From Acidobacteriota bacterium (lineage in GTDB: Bacteria; Acidobacteriota; Vicinamibacteria; Vicinamibacterales; UBA2999), in contig JAGNJW010000008.1 in NCBI GenBank assembly GCA_018000455.1, positions 88,294-152,293 on the forward strand: DNA of 64,000 nucleotides, given 5' to 3'. The notes under the pieces were generated by a model that was given only the letters and a program-made list of their open reading frames with translations, was not told the DNA's origin and did not search any database. The position numbers and the translations under genes are program-made. Of the stretch, positions 8,620 through 16,890 are shown one piece after another (position 1 is the first letter of the stretch; every line of letters begins with the position of its first letter).

Positions 8620-9429
8620 ATGACTCGTTGCCTCTTGCTGGGGTTCGCACTCGCTGCCGTTACTTCCGCCGCATGCGGCGCCTCACCGGCCTCCACTGCC
8701 ACCGACGGAGCAATCGCTTCAACCGCGGCGGCTCGCGCCGACCAGCCCATGTCGAACGACCTGGGCCTGACGTCAGTGTCAGGCGTGGTCGCTGAGACGA
8801 TGAACTCCGGCGGCTACACCTACGCGCGCCTCACCGGCGAGGGCGGCGACACGTGGATGGCAGCGGCTGAGTTCGCCATCACGCGTGGCGCGACCATCTC
8901 GGCCGCCGTCGACATGCCGATGCGGGACTTCCACAGTCGCACGCTGAACCGCGACTTCGCCACGATCTATTTCGTGCGCGATGTCGTGATGGACGGCACG
9001 CCGATCGCCGCTGTGTTGGCGCCGCCCTCAGCTGGCGAGCCGCCAATGGTGGGCAGTCATGCCAGCGACGCGGCCGCCGACACGCCAGCGCCGTCTGGGG
9101 CGGCTCTCATCGCGCCGGTGGCCCGGGCGCCCGGCGGCCTCACGGTGGCCGACATCTGGGCGAAGCGCACGGCGCTCTCGGGCAAGCCCGTCGTCGTGCG
9201 CGCACAGATCGTCAAAGTCAATCTCGCCATCATGGGCGTCAACTGGTACCACGTGCAGGACGGCAGTGGAATCGTCGCCGACAGGACGCACGATCTCGTC
9301 GTAACGAGCGCTGCCGAACTCCAGGAGGGCGATGTCGTGACGGTGAGCGGTGTGCTCGCGACCGACAAGGATTTCGGCGCCGGCTATGCCTACGCGGCCA
9401 TCGTCGAAGGAGCCGACATCCGCAAATAG
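8620..9429 (+). CDS. Lipoprotein with C-terminal OB-fold domain
   Basis: A 269-residue protein with a lipoprotein signal: MTRCLLLGF..., lipobox TSAAC around Cys19. The C-terminal ~100 residues (GLTVADIWAKR... to IVEGADIRK) have the strand pattern of an OB-fold: GKPVVVRAQIVKV, NWYHVQDGSG, GDVVTVSGVL. This resembles nucleic-acid-binding/tRNA_anti-like OB domains found in small exported proteins. A second, shorter copy of the same idea (VSGVVAETMNSGGYTYARLTGEGGDTWMA) precedes it, so the protein may be a tandem of two OB-like units. Function unknown. ATG 8620 was preferred to the upstream GTG because it starts the signal peptide. Confidence 0.75.
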   Translation: MTRCLLLGFALAAVTSAACGASPASTATDGAIASTAAARADQPMSNDLGLTSVSGVVAETMNSGGYTYARLTGEGGDTWMAAAEFAITRGATISAAVDMPMRDFHSRTLNRDFATIYFVRDVVMDGTPIAAVLAPPSAGEPPMVGSHASDAAADTPAPSGAALIAPVARAPGGLTVADIWAKRTALSGKPVVVRAQIVKVNLAIMGVNWYHVQDGSGIVADRTHDLVVTSAAELQEGDVVTVSGVLATDKDFGAGYAYAAIVEGADIRK

Positions 9430-9609
9430 CGCCGGTGCCGCCTACGGCGCAGGGGCCTGACTCGTCGAAGCACGACTCAGGGTGCCAGCGTAATGGGCAG
9501 CGCCGCGCCGTACAGCATCGTGCGGTCGTTGTCGCGAGCGGCCCACCGAGGGCGAGGCCGAGGACTCACAGGGCAACGACCAATGGCTTCATGGAGGAGG
9601 CTGTCGCTG

Positions 9610-10932
9610 TTACTTCGACTTGTGCACGACGCCACCCTTCATCACGAAGCGCACGCGTTCGAGCGCGGTGATGTCGGCCAGCGGATCCTGGTCCACGGCG
9701 ATCAGGTCGGCGAAGCGGCCGGCTTGCAGCGTGCCGACGCGGTCGGCCCAGCCCATGGCCTCGGCCGCGATGCGCGTCGCGCCTTCGATGGCCGCCATTG
9801 GTGACTGGCCGAGGTCGACACGCAGCTTGAACTCACGCGCGTTGTCGCCGTGGGGGAAGACGCCGGCATCGGTGGCAAAAGCGATCGGCAACTCGTGGGC
9901 GAGGGCGATCCGGAACGCCTTCTCCTGCGTGCCCTGCATGGCCAACTCGCGCTCGACCTGATGCGCCGGGATGTTGAGCGCCTGGTTGTCGTTGAGGATC
10001 GTGTGGCCGACGTAGAGCGTGGGCGCGAAGTAGGCGCCCTTCTCCTTGAGCAGGCGTGCCCCTTCCTCGTCGAGCATGCTGCCGTGGTCGATGGTGCGCA
10101 CCCCGGCCCTGAGCGACGCCTTGATGCCGTCTGCGCCGTGCGCGTGCGAGGCCACGAACTTGCCCCAGCGGGCGGCTTCCTCGACGGCCACGGCGAGTTC
10201 GGCGTCGGTGTACTGCTGCGCTCCGGGCGGGATGCCCTTCGACATCACGGCGCCGGTGGCCAGGATCTTGATGAAGTCGGCGCCGTTCTTGAGGTTCGTG
10301 CGCACCACCTGCCGCACCTGGTCGACGCCGTCGGCGAGGTTCCTCACAATCGGCACGTCCACGTAGATCGAGAATTGCCGCGCATCACCGGCGCCGCCGG
10401 TCGCCGACACGTAGTTGCCGGCCACCTGTAGCCGTGGCCCGGCAATCGAGCCCTTGTCGATGGCGTAGCGCAGGTCGATGTCGACGTAGGGCCAGGTCGG
10501 CCCCATGTCGCGGGCGGTCGTGAAGCCGGCCATCAGCGTGGTTCTGGCGTTGACCGCGCCGTAGATGGCTGCCCGTCCCGGGGTGGTCGTCAGGAGCGCC
10601 GACTCCCAGTTGGTGCCGACCTCATCGGTGAGGTGCGTGTGCAGGTCGATGAGGCCCGGCAGCAGCGTGGAGGCGCCGAGATCGATGACCTCGTCGGCGG
10701 TCATGCCCGCGGCCGGCCCGACGCGTTCGATGACGTCGCCGCGAATCAGCACGCCGCCGTTCACGAGCGGGGCGCCGCCACGGCCGTCGATGATCCGCGC
10801 CGCCTTCACGAGCACCGTCCGCGCCGCTCCAGGCGCCTGCGCTGCGCCAACCGCGGGTGGGCCCGAGACGAGGGTCCCGAGCGCTGCCGACAGGGCCGCG
10901 GCGAGCCAGCGGGTCGAGGATGAGGCGGTCAT
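9610..10932 (-). CDS. Secreted amidohydrolase (imidazolonepropionase/prolidase-like)
   Basis: A 440-residue metal-dependent hydrolase of the amidohydrolase superfamily with a signal peptide at 1-~34 and therefore periplasmic or secreted. The TIM-barrel metal site is visible: DLHTHL (HxH after strand 1), a carbamylated-Lys candidate in NLKNGADFIKI, SHAHGADGI, IDHGSML, and the catalytic Asp in FATDAGVFPHGDN. The N-terminal strand-rich piece (VLVKAARIIDGRGG) and C-terminal FADLIAVDQDPL complete the composite fold. Close relatives act as Xaa-Pro dipeptidases or on imidazolone compounds; the substrate is not assignable. A TAACGT hexamer (10940-10945, minus) lies 7 bases before the ATG. Confidence 0.9.
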   Translation of the reverse strand: MTASSSTRWLAAALSAALGTLVSGPPAVGAAQAPGAARTVLVKAARIIDGRGGAPLVNGGVLIRGDVIERVGPAAGMTADEVIDLGASTLLPGLIDLHTHLTDEVGTNWESALLTTTPGRAAIYGAVNARTTLMAGFTTARDMGPTWPYVDIDLRYAIDKGSIAGPRLQVAGNYVSATGGAGDARQFSIYVDVPIVRNLADGVDQVRQVVRTNLKNGADFIKILATGAVMSKGIPPGAQQYTDAELAVAVEEAARWGKFVASHAHGADGIKASLRAGVRTIDHGSMLDEEGARLLKEKGAYFAPTLYVGHTILNDNQALNIPAHQVERELAMQGTQEKAFRIALAHELPIAFATDAGVFPHGDNAREFKLRVDLGQSPMAAIEGATRIAAEAMGWADRVGTLQAGRFADLIAVDQDPLADITALERVRFVMKGGVVHKSK

Positions 10933-11154
10933 GCGCCGCACGTTATCACGCCGCAATTGCCTGCCAGCGACCGCCGCCAGACCTGTCCGTGCGCATGTGG
11001 CACGGCCGCCGTTCCGGATCCGGACAGTGGCGTGGCGACCATGTGACGGCCGGTGGGAGGAACGGTGGCAACGCGGCGGATTCAGGCCACTTCCGTCGAT
11101 GTCGTCACCCGGGCGACGGTGGCATGCTCCTCGCCTATCGTACGGTCGATCGCC

Positions 11155-11391
11155 ATGGATGTCCCTCGCATCAAACCCTCACGGTCGCGCATCTGGACGT
11201 GGCGCGCCCTGCTCACCGCGGGTCTCGTGGCGCTCGTCGTGGTGCCGGTCGTGGCGATGGGCGCGTGGCTGGTCATCGCCGATCCGGTGGTCGCCGCCGA
11301 TGTGGCTGCCGAAGGCGACCTGTGGCCGATCGTGCGGGCGATTGTCGAAACGGTTCGCGACGCCTTTCGCGACCTGCTGGCACTGATCTAG
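11155..11391 (+). CDS. Small single-helix membrane protein, unknown
   Basis: A 78-residue frame with a basic N-terminus (MDVPRIKPSRSRIWTWR), one strong hydrophobic segment at ~18-42 (ALLTAGLVALVVVPVVAMGAWLV within it) and a short amphipathic tail ending DAFRDLLALI. No family recognised. A TATCGT hexamer at 11136-11141 lies 13 bases before the ATG. The stop codon falls inside the left arm of the large palindrome at 11388-11450. An upstream in-frame start would add 34 poorly conserved-looking residues. It may be real but small. Confidence 0.45.
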   Translation: MDVPRIKPSRSRIWTWRALLTAGLVALVVVPVVAMGAWLVIADPVVAADVAAEGDLWPIVRAIVETVRDAFRDLLALI

Positions 11392-11450
11392 TGTCCTGGA
11401 ACCGAAGTTCGGTGACAATATGTCAGCGAACTTCGGTTCCAGGACACTAG
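11388..11450. repeat. 63-bp near-perfect palindrome (mobile palindromic unit or bidirectional terminator)
   Basis: Arms of 24 bases at 11388-11411 and 11427-11450 match perfectly (CTAGTGTCCTGG... / ...CCAGGACACTAG). The 15-base centre itself contains TGACA-ATA-TGTCA, so only one G/G mismatch interrupts the symmetry. There is no T-run on either side. It sits between the convergent ends of the small membrane gene and the PLP-enzyme gene and overlaps the former's stop codon. Confidence 0.85.
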
Positions 11451-11485
11451 CACCCCCGTCGTCCAGTGCCCGGCGCTGCCGATGG

Positions 11486-12541
11486 CTATGGGACCAGCGA
11501 CGCGAGCCCGGCGAGAGCATCGACGTCGTCCGGGGTGGTCCGGAACGACGTCAGCAGCCGGATGAACACCTCGCCGTCACCGACCGTGTCGGTGCCAGGA
11601 CCCTCACCCGGCCACACGAGGTAGCGGGCGCCCTGCTGCTGCAGGTGCTCGTGCAACGCTTGCGGCACGATGGCGAAGACGGCATTGGCCTCGACCGGCA
11701 ACGGCAGCCGCACGCCTCGCAGCGCGCCGAACCGGCTGGCCAGTCGATCTGCCATCTGGTTGGCGTGACGCGCGTTCGCCAGCCAGCGGTCGCCCTCGAG
11801 ATACGCAAGCATCTGAGCCGCCAGGAAGCGGCCCTTCGAGACGAGCTGGCCCGTGCGCTTGCGCAGGTAGAGGAAGTCGCGCGCCAGGGTGGTGTCGAAG
11901 AACACCACGGCCTCGACGCCCAAGGCGCCGTTCTTGGTCGCTCCGAATGTCAAGACGTCGACACCCGACTTCCAGGTGAGCTCGGCCGGTGTGCAGCCCA
12001 GCCGCGCCACGGCGTTGGCGAAGCGTGCGCCGTCCAGGTGCATCCGCATTCCGCGTTCCCGTGCGAGCGATGCCAGCGCGGCCACCTCTGCCGGCGTGTA
12101 GAGCGTGCCGAGTTCGGTGGCCTCCGAGAGCGAGACGACGCTGGGGCGCTGTTCATGCTCACCGCGACCGAGAGTGCCGAGCATGGCGGTGACGGCCGCG
12201 GGCGTCAGCTTGCACGCGGCCCCGCCCACGCCCATGAGCTTGGCGCCGCCGCTGAACATCTCGGGCGCGCCGCACTCGTCGGTCATGATGTGCGCTTCGC
12301 GGTGGCAGACCACCGCGCCGTAGGGTGGGCAGCACGCCGTGAGGGCCAGCGAGTTCGCCGCCGTGCCGGTGACGACGAGGTAGGCGGCCAGATCGCACTC
12401 GAACACGTCGCGCAGCCGCTGCTCGGCCGCCGCCGTCCAGTCGTCGTAGCCATAGGCGCGGGCCGTGCCGGTGTTGGCGTCGCCGATGGCGTCGAGGATC
12501 GCCGGGTCGACGCCGTGGACGTTGTCGCTGTTGAAGTTCAT
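11486..12541 (-). CDS. Threonine aldolase / beta-eliminating lyase family PLP enzyme
   Basis: A 351-residue fold-type I PLP enzyme of the beta-eliminating lyase (low-specificity L-threonine aldolase) family, which splits beta-hydroxy amino acids to glycine plus aldehyde. The family N-terminus NFNSDNVHGVDPAIL is present, as are MHLDGAR (Asp170 binding the pyridine nitrogen) and FGATKNGA with the PLP lysine at 203. Length is normal for the family. The reading frame stays open far upstream, over the DUF5916 gene, but the ATG at 12541 begins exactly where family similarity begins. Cytoplasmic. It converges with the small membrane gene across the palindrome. Confidence 0.9.
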   Translation of the reverse strand: MNFNSDNVHGVDPAILDAIGDANTGTARAYGYDDWTAAAEQRLRDVFECDLAAYLVVTGTAANSLALTACCPPYGAVVCHREAHIMTDECGAPEMFSGGAKLMGVGGAACKLTPAAVTAMLGTLGRGEHEQRPSVVSLSEATELGTLYTPAEVAALASLARERGMRMHLDGARFANAVARLGCTPAELTWKSGVDVLTFGATKNGALGVEAVVFFDTTLARDFLYLRKRTGQLVSKGRFLAAQMLAYLEGDRWLANARHANQMADRLASRFGALRGVRLPLPVEANAVFAIVPQALHEHLQQQGARYLVWPGEGPGTDTVGDGEVFIRLLTSFRTTPDDVDALAGLASLVP

Positions 12542-12571
12542 GCGTGCAGATTCTGCTACGTGCTGGCACGT

Positions 12572-12612
12572 GGGGCCAGGCCCCTTACAGAATCGCAAAG
12601 GGGCCAGGCCCC
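12572..12612. repeat. Pair of GGGGCCAGGCCCC palindromes
   Basis: The 13-mer GGGGCCAGGCCCC occurs at 12572-12584 and 12600-12612, separated by 15 bases (TTACAGAATCGCAAA). A third copy is at 30858-30870. All three lie between genes next to minus-strand 3' or 5' ends. They look like short REP-like dispersed units. Confidence 0.7.
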
Positions 12613-12645
12613 ACCTCCGGGCCCGTGTCGGGGACGCCGGAATTG

Positions 12646-14895
12646 CTAGAAGCGAAAAGTCTGGACGATCTTCATCGCCCCCTTGCGGTCGAGGGTGATG
12701 AGGCGCCGGTCGTCGAGCCAGTTGTGCGTGTAGACGACGAACAGGTTGTTGCCGGGCTTGCGGATCCAGCGGAAGCGCATCTGCCAGCCGAGCGACTGGC
12801 TCTGCGTGTCGAACTGGATGTTGTTGGAGAGCGAGAGCCACGGGCTGAACTGCGTGCGTGCGTCGACACGGTACAGCTTCGTCGTGAAGGCGCCCTCGGC
12901 CAGCGTCACGTCGTTGTACTCGCTCGACGCCTGGACGAACACCCCTCGGCGCGGCCGAAACCGGATGTCGAGGTTGAGCTCGCGTCGATGGCCCGAGTAG
13001 AACTCGCCGAAGGAGTACTCGGCGCGCGCCGACAGGGGCCGATTCTGCGCCGAGTCGAGCGTCACCTGTTGCCGGAGCCACGCGTAGCGGCTGCCAAAGG
13101 GCAGGAGGATGCCGTCGCTGATCTCGAAGTCCACCTCGAGCTGCTCGGTGGCCTGAAATACCTGGAGCTGAAGCCGATCGCCGCTGTCGAAGATCACTTC
13201 GAGCGGGGTCAGGAAGAACTGCCGCGTGATGAGCGTGTTGTCGGGCAGCGTGGCGAGTTCGGCGAAACCGCTGAACTGCAGCTCGCGAATGATGCCTCGG
13301 TTGATGCGCGGCGCGTACTCGAAGCGCGAATTCCAGCGGCGGAAGTTCCGGCGCGGCGTGAACCCGACGCCCGCGTCGTAGGCGGCGTCGACCTGTCTGA
13401 AGAAGATACCGGCCGAGATCGGCTGGTTGTTGTACTGTACGCGTCCGCCGAAGGTGTCCGACCCGCCGGCCGTGTCCTCGAGGCCCGTCGTGTGCAGGTA
13501 GTAGCCACCGGTCTCGAAGTTCTTCCCCGACCCGAAGAGCGACGGCGTCGACAAGGTGACGTCGTAGCCGAGCGTGTGCTGGTCGGTGATGCCGGCCGCG
13601 TCGTCGACCCCGGCCCGACGCGTGTAGAGCAGCCCGGCGAAAGACTGGCGTCCGAACCGCCGCTTGAGCCTGACGGCCGTGAAGTCCTCGCCCGCCAGCC
13701 GCGTGTCGGTGCCGGGCTCCCCGTCGTCGTCGCCCGTCCGCACGTGCAGGGCGCCCAGGTCCTGCTTGCCGATCTGGCCGGTGAGCTTGGTGCCGAACAG
13801 CACCCGCTGCGGTTGACCGTCCTGGAGGCCGATGCGCCGGGAGAAGAACGGCTGCGCGTCGCCGGGCGGGAAGTCGAAGAAGGTCGAGCCCTCCAGGAAG
13901 AAATCCCGGCGCTCTGGGAAGAAGAGGGGGAAACGCGTCAGGTTGGTGCGCCGCTGATCGACTTCCGTCTCCGCGAAGTCGGTGTTGACCGTGAAGTTGG
14001 CCCTGAGTCCCGGCGTGATGTTGTAGAAGAGGTCGACCCCGGCGGCGGCATCGCCGGTCGTTGCCGGCAGACCGAGCCCCGGCGCGTTGCCCACCGAGGC
14101 CACGCCGTACGGCTTGACCTCGAGCCCGAGGCCCGTCGACACCTTGCCGATGCCGGTCAGGCGTCCCGCGTTCGACATGCGGAGCAGACCTTCGGTGCGC
14201 TCCCAGCCGGTCCAAAGGCTCTCTTCGTTCTTGCGGCGCACCGTGCGCTGGAAGTTCACGCCCCATGCGTCGGTGTTCGGATTCAGATTCAGCGTGCGGA
14301 AGGGGATCTCGACCTCGGCCGTCCAGCCTGTGTCGTTCCGGCGGACGCGCGCGATCCAGATGCCGTCCCACGACTTGTTCATGTCGCCGCCGAAGTTGCC
14401 GCCGCCGCCCCCGCCACCCCCGGGGCCGGTCACCAGGCCATCGCCCATCGCGCCGGCCGGGTTGATCTCGAAGAAGTAGCCGGTGCGGCCGTCGAGATAG
14501 GTGTCGAGGCCCCAGAGGAAGCGGTCGTCACCGCCGAACGACTCATCCCGCTGCATCTGGTTGGCCAGCATGCGGTCTGGTTCGGAGTCGAAGCAGACGA
14601 CGCCGAGGACGAGGCGCCTGCCGTCGACGGCCACGCGCACCTCGGTGCGCTCGGTGGCCGGATCACCAGGCCTGGGGTCGCGCTGCCGGAAATCGGTGGC
14701 GGGTACCGCGCGGGACCAGACGGCCTCGTCGAGCACGCCGTCGATGACGACGGTTTCATCCTCCGCGAGGCGTTCGGCCGCGATGACCGGAGGTCCGGCG
14801 GCGGGAGATGCAGGCTGGGGCTGGGCACCGGCGGCCAGGGGCGCGGCGATTGCCAGCGCGCCTGCGAGCGCGCGGGCGCAGGATCGTCGTGTCAC
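12646..14895 (-). CDS. DUF5916 outer-membrane protein with CBM9-like N-terminal domain
   Basis: A 749-residue exported protein with a signal peptide at 1-24. Residues ~40-240 form a carbohydrate-binding-family-9-like domain (DGVLDEAVWSRAVPATDFRQ is the typical start). The rest is the DUF5916 region, rich in alternating aromatic/polar strands and ending in phenylalanine (VQTFRF), which fits an outer-membrane beta-barrel. There is an unusual glycine run near residues 159-168 (GPGGGGGGGG). Such proteins are common in Bacteroidota and Acidobacteriota and are often annotated near peptidases; biochemical function unknown. Transcription is probably independent of the PLP enzyme downstream because the palindrome pair lies between them. 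Confidence 0.85.
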   Translation of the reverse strand: MTRRSCARALAGALAIAAPLAAGAQPQPASPAAGPPVIAAERLAEDETVVIDGVLDEAVWSRAVPATDFRQRDPRPGDPATERTEVRVAVDGRRLVLGVVCFDSEPDRMLANQMQRDESFGGDDRFLWGLDTYLDGRTGYFFEINPAGAMGDGLVTGPGGGGGGGGNFGGDMNKSWDGIWIARVRRNDTGWTAEVEIPFRTLNLNPNTDAWGVNFQRTVRRKNEESLWTGWERTEGLLRMSNAGRLTGIGKVSTGLGLEVKPYGVASVGNAPGLGLPATTGDAAAGVDLFYNITPGLRANFTVNTDFAETEVDQRRTNLTRFPLFFPERRDFFLEGSTFFDFPPGDAQPFFSRRIGLQDGQPQRVLFGTKLTGQIGKQDLGALHVRTGDDDGEPGTDTRLAGEDFTAVRLKRRFGRQSFAGLLYTRRAGVDDAAGITDQHTLGYDVTLSTPSLFGSGKNFETGGYYLHTTGLEDTAGGSDTFGGRVQYNNQPISAGIFFRQVDAAYDAGVGFTPRRNFRRWNSRFEYAPRINRGIIRELQFSGFAELATLPDNTLITRQFFLTPLEVIFDSGDRLQLQVFQATEQLEVDFEISDGILLPFGSRYAWLRQQVTLDSAQNRPLSARAEYSFGEFYSGHRRELNLDIRFRPRRGVFVQASSEYNDVTLAEGAFTTKLYRVDARTQFSPWLSLSNNIQFDTQSQSLGWQMRFRWIRKPGNNLFVVYTHNWLDDRRLITLDRKGAMKIVQTFRF

Positions 14896-15050
14896 GAAGC
14901 TGACTCCGGCCGCCAGATGGCGACGAAAAGGGCAGGAACGCAGATTTCATGATACCGCGCGAGTGGCCACCGATGTCACCCGCTGCAACGTCTTGCCGTG
15001 GCGCACTTTGTGCGCTCAATCCGCGTTTCATTCAGGAAAGGAAAGGCATC

Positions 15051-15240
15051 ATGGCCTCGACCACGATCGACATCTCTCCCCGCGCCGGCCGGCCGCGAAG
15101 AGGTGGCCCAGCAGATGCAGTTCCACCGAGAAGCTCGTCGACAGCCCGAACACCAAGGTGGTGGTCATTGGCAATCCGAAGAACGGTCTGCCGCTCATCC
15201 TGGGTCAGCAGCCCCGATGGCACGAAATCCGTGCCACCGG
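15051..15240 (+). pseudogene. Frameshifted remnant, possibly DUF302-like
   Basis: An ATG at 15051 preceded by AGGAAAGG starts MASTTIDISPRAG, but the plausible protein then hops frames: REEVAQQMQFH continues in one frame and EKLVDSPNTKVVVIGNPKN in the next. The VVIGNPKNGLPLIL piece resembles the GNPK segment of DUF302 proteins, though I would not insist on it. At least two frame changes within ~60 bp make an intact product impossible. No other gene is recognised in 14896-15277. Confidence 0.4.
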
Positions 15241-15243
15241 GGT

Positions 15244-15277
15244 CAGACCTCGTGACAAGTTTCCCGTGACAGGTCTG
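15244..15277. repeat. Inverted repeat abutting the DUF4139 stop codon
   Basis: CAGACCT at 15244-15250 pairs with AGGTCTG at 15271-15277, enclosing 20 bases that contain CGTGAC twice. It directly follows the stop of the minus-strand DUF4139 gene, so it may aid 3'-end formation, but no T-run follows. It could also be a dispersed repeat. Confidence 0.4.
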
Positions 15278-16759
15278 CTACCAGGTCACGCGGACGCGGT
15301 AGCGCACCTTGGTCTCGGCGCCTGCCCCGACCGGCACGGCGAAGCGAGCGGCAAAGGCCTCGGTCTTGGTCCAGCGATGGGTTGAGGTCCTGATCGTCCA
15401 GTCGCCGCCAATCGGCTCGTTCACGTCCACCGTGATGGAGGTGTCCTTGCGGTTGCGCAGCGTGACCTCGTAGGCCAGCTCGTAGGTCGAGTTGCCGAGG
15501 TCCTGGAAATCGGTCTGCCGCCGCTCGCACACGACGTCGAAGGCGGAGCCAATCTGCACGGCGAGGGTCTCGTCCTTCGGCGTGTGGCCGATGCGGTCCT
15601 CGCCCACGTACTGCACCTGGCCGTTCGGATCGGTCTGGTAGATGCGCACGACACCCGCCGGCATCGGCATCCCGAGGCTCGACGCGGCGTCGTTCTTGAA
15701 GTCGAAGAACACCTTGACGATGTCCTTGATGGGCGTGCCCGGCTCCTGGCGGTTGCGATAGATCCACTGCTGGCCGTCGACGACGTAGCGCTTGGCCACC
15801 GGAACGCTCGTGCCGTGCAGGAGCGCAAGCTGCTTGGTCTCGGCGTTGGCGATCGTCGTGCGCCGCCCGAGCGTGTAGAGATGGTAATCGGAGAACGCCT
15901 GCTGGGTCATCTCGGCGGGAGCGTCGGCCACGCGTTTGGCCGCGTAGGCGAAGTTGGCCCGGCCGCCGTCGGCTTCGGCCTTGTGCAGGTCGCCGGCCAC
16001 CAGTTGCAGCTTGGCGCGCGCGAACGCGATGCCGGTGTTGTTCTTGAGCGTCACCCAGCCATCGAGATCGCCGGCACGGCCCTGTTGATCGATGGTCAAC
16101 ACGTAGTCGGCGTTCCAGGCGATGTTTCCCGCCAGATACGCCGCCTCGACGCGATGTGTCGTGCCGCCCTCGTTGTCGAGGGCCCAGACGAGCGTGGGCC
16201 GGCTGTAGAGCGTGTCGGGCAGATCCGGGAAGCGATAGTGGTCGGCGCCGATGCCGGTGACGATCTCGGTGCCGACGCGCCACACGGGGCCGTTGTTGAG
16301 TGCCAGCAGCGTCGCCTTCGTTTCGATGGTCCTCGACGACCCGTTCTCCATCGTCGTACGAACGAGTGTCACTTCGCGGCCGACGTACTTCTGCAGCAGC
16401 TTTTGCGGGTCGAGCAGGTCGTATTCGTAGTTCTGTTCGAGCACCGGCAGCCGGCCCGGCTGCGAGAGGGAACGCAGGTGCACGGTGGCCGGATTCACGG
16501 TGGCGGCGATGTCTTCGAAGCGCAGGTGCAACTCGCCGGCCGGCAGCGTGAGGGACCGCACGTCACGCACGAGCGCCAAGCCGCTGTTGTAGACGGTAAG
16601 GGCCAGGTCTTCCTGCTGCGTGCGCCCGCTCACCACGACCGGCTCGGCGGCTGGAGCCGCGACTGGAGCCGGCCCTGCGGCCCGCGGTGTTGCGATGCTG
16701 ACAACAAGAGCCGTTAGGGCGGCGAGGGCGGTGGGCAGAGCAAGTGTCTTGGCGGTCAC
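15278..16759 (-). CDS. Secreted DUF4139 domain protein
   Basis: A 493-residue exported protein with a signal peptide at 1-~27. The body matches the DUF4139 family: an N-terminal strand-rich part (LALTVYNSGLALVRDVR, a typical opening) and a C-terminal part with FFDFKNDAASSLGMPMPAGVVRIYQ and YELAYEVTLRNRKDTSITVDVNEP. Family function is unknown; proteins of this kind are usually periplasmic or surface-exposed. It lies on the same strand and 131 bp downstream of the protease/sigma/zinc-finger operon, so it might belong to the same regulon, but the spacing argues for its own promoter. Confidence 0.85.
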   Translation of the reverse strand: MTAKTLALPTALAALTALVVSIATPRAAGPAPVAAPAAEPVVVSGRTQQEDLALTVYNSGLALVRDVRSLTLPAGELHLRFEDIAATVNPATVHLRSLSQPGRLPVLEQNYEYDLLDPQKLLQKYVGREVTLVRTTMENGSSRTIETKATLLALNNGPVWRVGTEIVTGIGADHYRFPDLPDTLYSRPTLVWALDNEGGTTHRVEAAYLAGNIAWNADYVLTIDQQGRAGDLDGWVTLKNNTGIAFARAKLQLVAGDLHKAEADGGRANFAYAAKRVADAPAEMTQQAFSDYHLYTLGRRTTIANAETKQLALLHGTSVPVAKRYVVDGQQWIYRNRQEPGTPIKDIVKVFFDFKNDAASSLGMPMPAGVVRIYQTDPNGQVQYVGEDRIGHTPKDETLAVQIGSAFDVVCERRQTDFQDLGNSTYELAYEVTLRNRKDTSITVDVNEPIGGDWTIRTSTHRWTKTEAFAARFAVPVGAGAETKVRYRVRVTW

Positions 16760-16890
16760 GGCGCGTCTCCTTTATTGACAGAAACCCGCGGTCGTGCGGC
16801 GTTCCGGTCTGCAGGGAGAACGGTGGACCGGCCGATTCTTGCAGTGAGCTGGCCGGCTGACCCGCTGATGACCCGGCCCGTCCGGGACGG

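Noticed and set aside
9450..9600. Minus-strand pieces MKPLVVAL and MLYGAALPITLAP downstream of the amidohydrolase gene, in different frames.
   Set aside because: They might be a decayed secreted peptide, but each is under 15 residues and nothing independent supports a gene.
11486..14371. A single 961-codon minus-strand frame spanning the PLP enzyme and DUF5916 gene.
   Set aside because: The upstream 610 codons are an out-of-frame shadow of the DUF5916 gene; the PLP enzyme begins at 12541.
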